Assembly (NCBI RefSeq): GCF_024498355.1 | Contig: NZ_CP101833.1 | Span: 229,001-293,000 of the forward strand | Direction: 5' to 3' | DNA length: 64,000 nucleotides | Origin: Bacillus pumilus | GTDB lineage: Bacteria > Bacillota > Bacilli > Bacillales > Bacillaceae | Part shown: one piece after another, positions 57,570 to 64,000 of the stretch | Layout: each line of letters begins with the position of its first letter | Position numbering within the stretch: the stretch's first letter is position 1 | Position numbers and translations under genes: made by a program | The notes under the pieces: generated by a model | What the model saw: the letters and a program-made list of their open reading frames with translations, nothing else | What the model was told of the DNA's origin: nothing | Databases searched by the model: none

Positions 57570-58121
57570 TCAGTTTAAGAAACCGAATTGATCCAAGTTC
57601 TCTAAATAAAATTGAAAATACTCGTCATGAATATCAACTGGATATTCTTCTAACCCATTTTCAATAATTGCACCTACAATTAAAGCATTTATATACCTAT
57701 CAAGCTTTTCGCAACTAGCTCTTACTTGAGATTCTGAAATATATAACCCATCTTTACTTTCTAAAATGATATCAATTCTTCTACCTTCTTGTTCATCAAG
57801 CAATAAGTGATTATACTCCCATTCTTTGACTCTCTTGGGATTTAAGGGATGTTCACGATTATCAAGTATTTCTTCACGATGATTCTTTTTTTCCTCATCT
57901 GAAAACAATTGAATCAATAGACTCGGATCATCAATGACAAAACATTTATATATCTTAGTATATTCAAAGTGATCATCATTTACTAAATCTAAAATTTTTG
58001 TTTTTGAAAATTCTCTAGCTTTAAATTTAGACGTTATCATCTCAGCGACTCGTTCTTTAGTAAAAATCAATTGATCTTTTTTATATAAATACTGTTTATA
58101 TAGCTTTTCGTAATTATACAT
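57570..58121 (-). CDS. Putative immunity protein, copy A
   Basis: A 183-residue, charged, soluble protein of unrecognised family. It is paralogous to the gene at 58475-59026 with about 17 substitutions, clustered at about residues 83-93 (KKNHREEILDNREHP) and 139-151. Its position behind a toxin-like gene, absence of a signal peptide and duplication with divergence suggest an immunity role; this is an inference. Behind it lies a 22-codon remnant of the toxin gene. A ribosome-binding site GAGGTG precedes the ATG. Confidence 0.7.
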   Translation of the reverse strand: MYNYEKLYKQYLYKKDQLIFTKERVAEMITSKFKAREFSKTKILDLVNDDHFEYTKIYKCFVIDDPSLLIQLFSDEEKKNHREEILDNREHPLNPKRVKEWEYNHLLLDEQEGRRIDIILESKDGLYISESQVRASCEKLDRYINALIVGAIIENGLEEYPVDIHDEYFQFYLENLDQFGFLN

Positions 58122-58137
58122 TATTCACCTCTATTAA

Positions 58138-58208
58138 TTATTTAACAGGACCTCCGTAGAATGAATGAGCTTTTGGAGTTCTTTTATAGGGATGCCAGTG
58201 ATAATAAT
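58138..58208 (-). pseudogene. 3' remnant of toxin gene
   Basis: About 22 codons (YYHWHPYKRTPKAHSFYGG and stop) identical in protein to the end of the intact toxin gene at 59043. It was left at the left duplication junction and has no start. Confidence 0.85.
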
Positions 58209-58418
58209 ACCATGAGAGCAGGCACTACGCAGCTAGATACGTATTACTTTGCTATCCTATTCCTTAATATTCACGTACTATGTAAGCAATTGATGTTTGT
58301 CATCGTTGACCCAATGTCGATTGCGCTGACGCTCGGCTCCTCGGCGCTGACAGTGATTATCTTGTTTGTCATCGTGAGAAGTTTGTTTATGAAAGAAAAA
58401 TGGATGCTTGCCAAATAA
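58209..58418 (+). pseudogene. Duplicated 3' end of natB
   Basis: About 69 codons (TMRAGTTQLDTYYFAI to MKEKWMLAK) plus stop, homologous to the natB C-terminus but with many silent and some conservative changes. A frame beginning at 58161 runs into it but is a chimera with the antisense of the toxin tail, so no functional product is expected. Confidence 0.85.
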
Positions 58419-58420
58419 AG

Positions 58421-58448
58421 AAACGCCCTCTATCATAGAGGGCGTTTT
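58421..58448. terminator. Duplicated natB terminator
   Basis: Identical to the hairpin at 57516-57543. It now ends transcripts arriving from either side between the natB fragment and the second immunity gene. Confidence 0.85.
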
Positions 58449-58474
58449 CAGGTAAATGCCGATCACCGTATTTT

Positions 58475-59026
58475 TCAGTTTAAAAAACCGAATATATCCA
58501 AGTTCTCTAAATAAAATTGAAAATACTCGTCATGAATATCATCTGGATATTCTGCTAACCCATTTTCAATAAGTGCACCTACAATTAAAGCATTTATATA
58601 TCTATTAAGCTTTTCACAACTATCTCTTACGGTAAATTCTGAAACATATAATCCATCTTTACTTTCTAAAATGATATCAATTCTTCTACCTTCTTGTTCA
58701 TCAAGCAATAAGTGATTATACTCCCATTCTTTGACTCTTTTAGGGTTTAACGGATGAAGACGATTATGAAGTACTTGTTCACGATGTTCCTTTTTTTCCT
58801 CATTCGAAAACAATTGAATCAATAGACTCGGATCATCAATGACAAAACATTTATATATCTTAGTATATTCAAAGTGATCATCATTTACTAAATCTAAAAT
58901 CTTTGTTTTTGAAAATTCTCTAGCTTTAAATTTAGACGTTATCATCTCAACGACTTGTTCTTTAGTAAAAATCAATTGATCTTTTTTATATAAATACTGT
59001 TTATATAGCTTTTCGTAATTATACAT
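58475..59026 (-). CDS. Putative immunity protein, copy B
   Basis: A 183-residue paralogue of the product of 57570-58121 (about 91% identical). It starts 17 bases after the stop of the intact toxin gene, with GAGGTG before the ATG, so it is the cognate immunity gene by position. Differences from copy A include EQVLHNRLHP for EEILDNREHP and SEFTVRDSCEKLN for SESQVRASCEKLD. Cytoplasmic. No family recognised. Confidence 0.72.
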   Translation of the reverse strand: MYNYEKLYKQYLYKKDQLIFTKEQVVEMITSKFKAREFSKTKILDLVNDDHFEYTKIYKCFVIDDPSLLIQLFSNEEKKEHREQVLHNRLHPLNPKRVKEWEYNHLLLDEQEGRRIDIILESKDGLYVSEFTVRDSCEKLNRYINALIVGALIENGLAEYPDDIHDEYFQFYLENLDIFGFLN

Positions 59027-59042
59027 TATTCACCTCTATTAA

Positions 59043-59909
59043 CTATTTAACAGGACCTCCGTAGAATGAATGAGCTTTTGGAGTTCTTTTATAGGGATGC
59101 CAGTGATAATAATAACCTTTCTTCGGTTTACCGTTGTATCTATCTACTTCTTTAAATGGTTTACCTTTTGTATTAGCTCCAGCTGCAACAACTTCTGCCT
59201 GACTAGAAGAAATAGACCAAATATCCTTTTTTGACTTCATTCTAGCGATTGCTTGCGATTTACTTAGTCCTTTTCCAACATATACTCCACCTCGGATAAC
59301 AGCTTCATAATGATTATATTTTTTTTTGTTTTTAGACCTGTGCTTGTTGGCTTCTGTAGCAATTACATAACCAGCTCCTGCAACAACAATCACCGCACCA
59401 GTATGAAATAAAGCAGTCATAACTGCAGGTGTTATTGCTATTCCTACCGGTATTAAAAAGGCGAATGAAGCTGTACCTTCCTCTGAATTATAGGTGAAAA
59501 CTTCCTCTGTTTCAACATCTTCAAAAGTCGCTTCAAACTCATCGTCTTTAAATTGATTAATTTTTATTTCATATTCCTTTGATACTTCTTCACCGACTTC
59601 ATTGAATTCTCTTGTAGTTAAATTAAAACTATCTGCACCAGGTTCTACACTGAGAGTCGCTTCAACCTTATTTCCTTCCGCGTCGTTCATTGAAGTATCT
59701 AAAACCAATTCATCACTTGATACTTCAAAATTATCAACAGAAATATTTTCTTCAGATAAACTATCTTCTAACATCTCTGAAACTACTTCTTCATCAACAA
59801 TCATATTATTATTAATTTCTTCTGCCTTGGTATGATTGCTTGGAAATAGACTAGCAACTAATAAAAACACCAGTAATATTATAATTTTACTTTTAACTTT
59901 TAACCACAT
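59043..59909 (-). CDS. Secreted toxin-like protein
   Basis: A 288-residue protein. It has a signal peptide (cleavage near A29), an acidic beta-rich region (30-145), a hydrophobic hairpin or membrane segment (about 148-185) and a basic C-terminal domain (186-288) ending in YYHWHPYKRTPKAHSFYGG. Short HxHP...R...H.FYG endings of this kind occur in polymorphic toxin domains; the layout resembles what is called SAR2788-family putative toxin, from memory only. It lies between the subtilase and immunity genes in one operon, spaced 14 and 16 bases. The target is unknown. GGAGGG precedes the ATG. Confidence 0.7.
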   Translation of the reverse strand: MWLKVKSKIIILLVFLLVASLFPSNHTKAEEINNNMIVDEEVVSEMLEDSLSEENISVDNFEVSSDELVLDTSMNDAEGNKVEATLSVEPGADSFNLTTREFNEVGEEVSKEYEIKINQFKDDEFEATFEDVETEEVFTYNSEEGTASFAFLIPVGIAITPAVMTALFHTGAVIVVAGAGYVIATEANKHRSKNKKKYNHYEAVIRGGVYVGKGLSKSQAIARMKSKKDIWSISSSQAEVVAAGANTKGKPFKEVDRYNGKPKKGYYYHWHPYKRTPKAHSFYGGPVK

Positions 59910-59923
59910 ATAACATCCCTCCG

Positions 59924-60811
59924 TTATTTTTTAAAATTGAAACCCTGAATAATCTTACTTTTATTATCCAGCATTTCTGTAGATGAACTCTCCAGATAGG
60001 TATAAACCTGTGAAAAGCTCTTTTCATCTTTATTAATTTTCTCTTTATAAAGAAAATTGGCAATTACGCCCGTTATGTAAGCTACCGAATAAGAAGATCC
60101 TGTATAAACAGAATTTCCTCCTTTATTATTTAACGATAAAACATTAACACCGGGTGCAAAAAAATCAACTTTTCCTATAGCAGAGAATTGTGGTACTTTA
60201 TTCTTTGAATCAATTGCCCCGACAGAAATAACATTATCGTATCGAGCTGGAAATTGACTATTTAAACCATAAGTATTACCACTAGCAGCAACAATAATAA
60301 TCCCTTTTTTTACGGCATCGTCCACTAACTCCCTTAATTCGGGAAAATCTTTTTGAAAACCTAAACTTAAATTAATAATATCTACATTTTGAGATACAGC
60401 CCACTTAAAACCATCTATAAAACCCTGTCTTTCAATCTTTCCATCATTTTTGATCACTTTAACAGAATATAGTTCGACATATTGTGTAACCCCAGTAACT
60501 TCACTGTCAGTCTTGTTTGCTGTAATTATTCCTGCGATTGATGTACCATGACTTAATTTATTTTCAAACTCAATGGATGAATCTATCGGATTAAATTCTT
60601 TTACAATCTTACCTTTTAAATCTTTATGATTCTTATTTATTCCACTATCTAAAACCGCGACTTTAATTTTTTCATTTAATTCTCTCGTACTAATAGTTTC
60701 ATTTTTTAAATCATCTTTTAGTAAAAAACTAAACACTCCAAAGTATAAAATCACCATTATAAAAACAAATAAAATGAACCATTTCTTTAACTTTAGAATT
60801 TTATCAGTCAT
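59924..60811 (-). CDS. Membrane-anchored subtilisin-like protease
   Basis: A 295-residue S8 protease with one N-terminal membrane helix (about 10-31) and no I9 propeptide. The catalytic D55 (VAVLDSGIN), H88 (LSHGTSIAG), oxyanion N179 (VAASGN) and S240 are present, but the serine motif is TGSSYSVAY instead of GTSMAAP. The central part (VDIINLSLGFQKDFPELREL) is close to Epr. AT-rich unlike its chromosomal neighbours. First full gene of the toxin operon; it may process or release the toxin, an inference. The only in-frame start is 60811, with a weak own ribosome-binding site. Confidence 0.82.
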   Translation of the reverse strand: MTDKILKLKKWFILFVFIMVILYFGVFSFLLKDDLKNETISTRELNEKIKVAVLDSGINKNHKDLKGKIVKEFNPIDSSIEFENKLSHGTSIAGIITANKTDSEVTGVTQYVELYSVKVIKNDGKIERQGFIDGFKWAVSQNVDIINLSLGFQKDFPELRELVDDAVKKGIIIVAASGNTYGLNSQFPARYDNVISVGAIDSKNKVPQFSAIGKVDFFAPGVNVLSLNNKGGNSVYTGSSYSVAYITGVIANFLYKEKINKDEKSFSQVYTYLESSSTEMLDNKSKIIQGFNFKK

Positions 60812-60836
60812 ATTTTCTCACTCTTTCAATAATCAT
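60804..60836 (-). CDS. Ten-codon leader peptide before subtilase
   Basis: ATG at 60836 is preceded by GTAGGAGGAA, the strongest ribosome-binding site in this operon, but the frame encodes only MIIERVRKYD and stops six bases inside the subtilase gene, in another frame. Terminating ribosomes would sit on the subtilase start (60811), whose own site is weak, suggesting translational coupling. Confidence 0.5.
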   Translation of the reverse strand: MIIERVRKYD

Positions 60837-61009
60837 TTCCTCCTACCCTTTTTTATTTAGATTTTGATTCTTTTTTAATAATAATCGATCTTACCCCCCA
60901 ATAAGTCTTGGTATGTTTCTGAATTTTCATGAAAGATATCACTAATGTTTCTCTAAATAAGATCTTTTCGACAACATTCAGATAACTCTTTTTGTTAATC
61001 GAGTATTTG

Positions 61010-61038
61010 ATAACATAACTTTTTTCCTCTTTTGTCAA
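61010..61038 (-). promoter_or_regulatory. Candidate promoter of toxin operon
   Basis: On the minus strand TTGACA (61038-61033), 17 bases, TGTTAT (61015-61010). It predicts a leader of about 170 bases before the ten-codon peptide. Confidence 0.55.
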
Positions 61039-61777
61039 CTCACTTATAGTAGGTCTATTAATATTTCATCTTCGAGATTTGAATTGTTGGATAAACAATA
61101 TTATTTAGTTCACATTAGTATCTATACATTCGAAGGTTTCAGAAGCTAAGACATTTTATTAGACAAGATCATTAAGCTTTTTAGAATTAGTAAAACTAGT
61201 TAAAGATGATAAAGAACTAAGAGTAACGATTGATCCAGTTAAAACTGAAACTACCTTAAAAAATGATTTAATTTCATGGTAAATTTTCTCTTTGATGTGG
61301 TTACTAATTCTAGCATAATAACAATGATAAAAAGTTTAAAATTACCTTAAAATGAGCATATAGAACCTTTTTTTGAATATTTTATTAAAATGGAATTATT
61401 TATATTTCGAAGAGTTTTATTAAGGAATAATTTAAATAGAAAAAAAGAGTTGGTGAATGAAAATGATGGTTTACTTTTATAATGAGTTAGGAAAGAAGCT
61501 AGATTTATAATATAGTTCAATAGAAATAAAGAATGAGGAGTACATTTTTTTACTTCGAGTTTACATTTCATCTTTAACACAAATAAGCAGAAAAAAATCT
61601 TAAGTACAAAAAAGAATAATCAGGATTGAATATCTCATAGTGATCAAGCTAAAGAAATCGAACACTGATTATAGAAAGAAATGTTGTCAAGGGTAAGATA
61701 ACTTGACTATATTCTGGTTTTTTATGATAGAGGGGGTTCACGTTCGCCAAGCCAGATTATAAATCATAACAAAAAAA
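61039..61777. other. AT-rich region with gene remnants
   Basis: No intact gene is seen in about 740 bases. A plus-strand stretch at about 61190-61282 reads LVKLVKDDKELRVTIDPVKT and TTLKNDLISW before a stop, without a start, like the end of a lost gene. Other short frames look non-coding. Confidence 0.4.
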
Positions 61778-61800
61778 CCCCCGGCATTGGGGGTTTTTTG
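61778..61800. terminator. Terminator after DUF5105 lipoprotein
   Basis: The stem accccc / gggggt is flanked by A7 and T6 runs, active in both directions. Confidence 0.9.
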
Positions 61801-62862
61801 TTAGTTCTTGATGAACTTTTCAACTAATGAGCTTGTTTTGTAATCGTTCAAATCAAGTTTCCATTGGTCGATGTCATTTTTCTTCATGTTAACTTCTACT
61901 GTTTCTTCAGAAGATGATGGTCCTAATTTTTTAAACTCTTCTGGGTAGATCGAGAGTAAATATTTTTGTGCATCATCGTAAGACGCTGTACGGTTTTTGC
62001 TGTAGAACTCAGTTGCTTTCTCTTTCAAACGATCGACAAGCGGACTTGCATCAATTGGTGTAAGGGTCACAGTCACGATTGCTTTATCACCACTGATGGC
62101 TTTTGTTTTTGTTGATACTTTTGTTTTTTCAGCTAATGTTTCTTTCACAGCTTTTAGAAGCTTATCAAGGTTTTCGTCTTTCGCTGCGCTAGATGAAATA
62201 CCAGATGAAGAGATATAGCCCTGTTTGAATGATTTATCAAATTCGTTCACAACTGTTGATTTGTTATCACCAGTTAATTTTTCGAAATCGTCGTTTTTCT
62301 TACCAAAAATCATGACATCAATATAAGAAGAAAGAGCTTTTGCAGATGCTTGAAGTGTATCTGCTTTTTTCATTAAGTCTTTTCCTTTAATATCGAATTC
62401 TAGTGTTTTATCATCTTTTTTCGATCCAGTACTAGGCTCTGTGTAAACAAGTTGATAGTCTTTGTCTTTATCAACAACATAGAAAAGACCGCCTTTTGAT
62501 ACTTTTCCTGCATTTAGAGAACTTGTAGATAATACTTCGTTGTAGTCATCTGGAGAGATCGTAGACACCTGTGCGTCATCTTGGTAAAGCGTAAAGTTGC
62601 TTTTATCAACATTAAGAGGCTCTTTGCTGATGTTTTTCACAGATACGTTCACTTTTAGCACATACTGATCGTCTTGTACAGATGTATCGTATTGAGGTGG
62701 TAATGTGTACTCAGCACTTTCTACCTTTATTTCTGCTGCATCAAGGGATTTTTTTGTATCGTTTTCTTTCGCAGCTGTTTTGTCTTTTCCACCACTACAA
62801 GCAGCAGCGACAACAGTTACACACAAAATTAGAAGAAACAGGGATAATTTCTTTTTAAACAT
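61801..62862 (-). CDS. DUF5105 lipoprotein
   Basis: A 353-residue lipoprotein. The signal peptide ends in a lipobox (VVAAAC, Cys about 22), followed by a Ser/Lys-rich linker, a beta-rich domain (about 45-170, similar to telomeric-repeat-factor-like surface domains) and a helical C-terminal domain ending in WKLDLNDYKTSSLV. Anchored outside the membrane. Paralogous to the frameshifted gene at 51154-52189. GGAGGAAAAC precedes the ATG. Function unknown. Confidence 0.85.
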   Translation of the reverse strand: MFKKKLSLFLLILCVTVVAAACSGGKDKTAAKENDTKKSLDAAEIKVESAEYTLPPQYDTSVQDDQYVLKVNVSVKNISKEPLNVDKSNFTLYQDDAQVSTISPDDYNEVLSTSSLNAGKVSKGGLFYVVDKDKDYQLVYTEPSTGSKKDDKTLEFDIKGKDLMKKADTLQASAKALSSYIDVMIFGKKNDDFEKLTGDNKSTVVNEFDKSFKQGYISSSGISSSAAKDENLDKLLKAVKETLAEKTKVSTKTKAISGDKAIVTVTLTPIDASPLVDRLKEKATEFYSKNRTASYDDAQKYLLSIYPEEFKKLGPSSSEETVEVNMKKNDIDQWKLDLNDYKTSSLVEKFIKN

Positions 62863-63400
62863 GACATGTTTTCCTCCTCGGGTTTATGGTGAAATTCATT
62901 GGAAAGCTTTAGTTCATATCATTCTTTTTGCACAAAAAGAAAAATACTGTATGTTTTTTACTGTTGAATGAAGCGAAAGTACTGTCAATCCCTTAGTGCG
63001 TTTCGAAGGTTGATCAGCTTCAAGTAGTAAAAATGACACTAAGTTGAGAGGAGAAACTTGTATTTTATTGTTTGTTATCTCCTGTAAAAACTCAACATTT
63101 TATATTTTAAGGTTTTGAGTCGGATTATTGAATAGGTTCAAATGACTGTTTTTGAAGAAGTTGCAGCAATTAGAAGGATTTTTATGACTTGTAAATGAGT
63201 CTATGGTAATGAATATTTTTTCCTGCTATGTGTATGGTTGCATGGTTTGTGTGTTGTTGACAGAGAGACACATGTCCAGCGAAATCTTGAGATGTATAGA
63301 CAGGCTGTCGACACTGAACGTGCTTTTTCATGTCAAAATGGCAGTCATCTACACAGAAATGCCACATAAAATAAAAGAGAAATGAGAAGGAGGTGGATGT
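62863..63400. other. Intergenic region upstream of cwlJ
   Basis: About 540 bases without a supported gene. A sigma-E-like -10 (cataaaat, 63364-63371) with tcatct about 14 bases upstream fits the mother-cell expression known for cwlJ, but the match is weak. Confidence 0.35.
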
Positions 63401-63829
63401 ATGGCAGTGGTAAGAGCGACAAGCTCTGATATTGATTTAATGGCCAGACTGCTAAGAGCGGAAGCAGAAGGTGAAGGGAAGCAAGGGATGCTGCTTGTAG
63501 GAAATGTAGGCATCAATCGTTTGCGTGCCAACTGCTCTGACTTTAAAGGGCTGCGTACGATTCCACAAATGATTTATCAGGAGCATGCATTTGAAGCGGT
63601 TACGCATGGTTACTTTTATCAGCGGGCACGAGAAACTGAAAAAGCACTTGCGCGGAGGAATATCAACGGAGAGCGATTTTGGCCTGCGAAATTCAGCCTT
63701 TGGTATTTTAAGCCGCCTGGAGATTGTCCGCCCACGTGGTATAACCAGCCATTTGTGGCAAGGTATAAGTCCCATTGCTTTTATGAGCCGACAGCAGAAA
63801 CATGTGAAAATGTCTATAATACCTTTTAG
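63401..63829 (+). CDS. cwlJ: Spore cortex-lytic hydrolase CwlJ
   Basis: A 142-residue cell wall hydrolase of the Hydrolase_2/SleB catalytic family without signal peptide or binding domain, which is the layout of CwlJ. It lies in the spore coat and degrades cortex peptidoglycan in germination triggered by Ca-dipicolinate. Blocks seen: DIDLMARLLRAEAEGEGKQG (catalytic Glu), VGNVGINRL and FWPAKFSLWYFKPPGDCPPT. GGAGGTGG precedes the ATG. Its presence shows the host forms spores. In B. subtilis cwlJ is also near the glnKL-nat region. Confidence 0.92.
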   Translation: MAVVRATSSDIDLMARLLRAEAEGEGKQGMLLVGNVGINRLRANCSDFKGLRTIPQMIYQEHAFEAVTHGYFYQRARETEKALARRNINGERFWPAKFSLWYFKPPGDCPPTWYNQPFVARYKSHCFYEPTAETCENVYNTF

Positions 63830-63841
63830 TTTGATGGTCAG

Positions 63842-63880
63842 CGCAATCCCTCAGAACGAAGTCGGGGGATTGTGTTTTTC
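63842..63880 (+). terminator. Terminator after cwlJ
   Basis: The hairpin gcaatccctc / gggggattgt is followed by a T-rich run. Confidence 0.75.
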
Positions 63881-63945
63881 TTTTTTTCAAAATGGGTAAC
63901 TATTGTGTATCAACAAGGTGAAGCGCGTGATTGGAGGAAATGAAG

Positions 63946-64000
63946 ATGTATCAAGATTTAAAAGGGAAAACAGCCATTGTCACAGGTTCCTCAAAAGGAA
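63946..64000 (+). CDS. Glucose-1-dehydrogenase-like SDR (partial)
   Basis: The gene is cut by the window's right edge; only 18 codons are visible (MYQDLKGKTAIVTGSSKG). The N-terminus with the Rossmann TGxxxGxG beginning resembles Bacillus glucose 1-dehydrogenase (Gdh, MYxDLKGK...), a short-chain dehydrogenase. ATG 63946 lies eight bases after GGAGG; an ATG six bases earlier is too close. Confidence 0.75.
   Translation, partial: MYQDLKGKTAIVTGSSKG

Larger units (their letters stand above)
57304..58208. repeat. 905-bp tandem duplication, copy 1
   Basis: This unit runs from accatgagagcagg in natB through the terminator and the first immunity gene to gtgataata in the toxin 3' end. The same order recurs exactly 905 bases later. 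The terminator and intergenic parts are almost identical, the immunity genes about 91% identical as protein, and the natB parts differ at about one base in five. Confidence 0.9.
58209..59113. repeat. 905-bp tandem duplication, copy 2
   Basis: The second copy of the unit starting at 57304. It joins the full-length toxin gene on the right. The junction at about 58208 fuses the toxin 3' end to the natB 3' end, which fixes the ends of the duplicated unit. Confidence 0.9.

Noticed and set aside
58161..58418. Separate 85-codon gene on the plus strand
   Set aside because: It is a chimera of antisense toxin tail and the duplicated natB end across the duplication junction, not an independent gene.
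60853..61038. 61-codon frame with TTG start upstream of the subtilase
   Set aside because: It begins in the probable -35 hexamer TTGACA and has no ribosome-binding site; the sequence fits an untranslated leader better.
61347..61580. 77-codon minus-strand frame in the AT-rich gap
   Set aside because: Low-complexity composition (Phe, Leu, Asn, Lys) and no ribosome-binding site.

Overview
The window looks like chromosome of a Bacillus species, most likely the B. pumilus / safensis / altitudinis group. The basis is recall of B. subtilis relatives: Epr protease, CwlJ, the LicT/beta-glucoside PTS system, GlsA-GlnT-GlnK-GlnL, NatKRAB, YfhM-, YccK- and AdhB-like proteins. GTG/TTG starts behind strong GGAGG sites are frequent, and rho-independent terminators separate most operons. 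No rRNA, tRNA or CRISPR array was seen. No database search was possible, so family names rest on remembered motifs.

Layout. 0-8.3 kb: the end of an MFS transporter, a hotdog-fold dehydratase, a MarR regulator, a DUF523 protein, two oxidoreductases, the tRNA hydroxylase TrhO and an APC permease. 8.4-12.8 kb: LicT, a RAT/terminator leader with an overlapping cre site, a beta-glucoside PTS enzyme II and a 6-phospho-beta-glucosidase. 12.8-14.4 kb: a scrap zone holding an IS3-type orfA remnant, an orphan immunity-like gene, a DUF3967 tail and a 5'-truncated rifampin ADP-ribosyltransferase. 14.4-22 kb (minus): a six-gene alpha-mannoside PTS operon (EIIA, EIIB, EIIC, GH38 mannosidase, ROK kinase, PRD regulator). 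22-34.8 kb: a large secreted subtilase, a small secreted protein, MmuM/MmuP, YitT-like, PadR/DUF1700, Bcr/CflA efflux, GNAT, DUF402 and Epr.

35-50 kb: amidase, a QdoR-type repressor with its operator and quercetin dioxygenase; Zn-alcohol dehydrogenase; MarR; acyl-CoA ligase; permease; VOC protein; alpha/beta hydrolase; then the glutamine locus, where glnT carries a one-base frameshift beside intact glsA, glnK and glnL. 50-57.5 kb: a SEC-C protein, a frameshifted DUF5105 lipoprotein, an aldo-keto reductase and natK-natR / natA-natB.

57.3-61 kb is the most unusual part. An AT-rich minus-strand operon encodes a membrane-anchored subtilase, a secreted toxin-like protein with a basic C-terminal domain, and an unrecognised protein that I read as its immunity factor. 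The immunity gene sits in a 905-bp tandem duplication that also carries the 3' end of natB and the 3' end of the toxin gene, so there are two immunity alleles about 91% identical. The two natB tails differ at about one base in five, which suggests that one came from a different strain by recombination at natB. The window ends with a second DUF5105 lipoprotein, the germination hydrolase CwlJ and the start of a glucose-dehydrogenase-like SDR.
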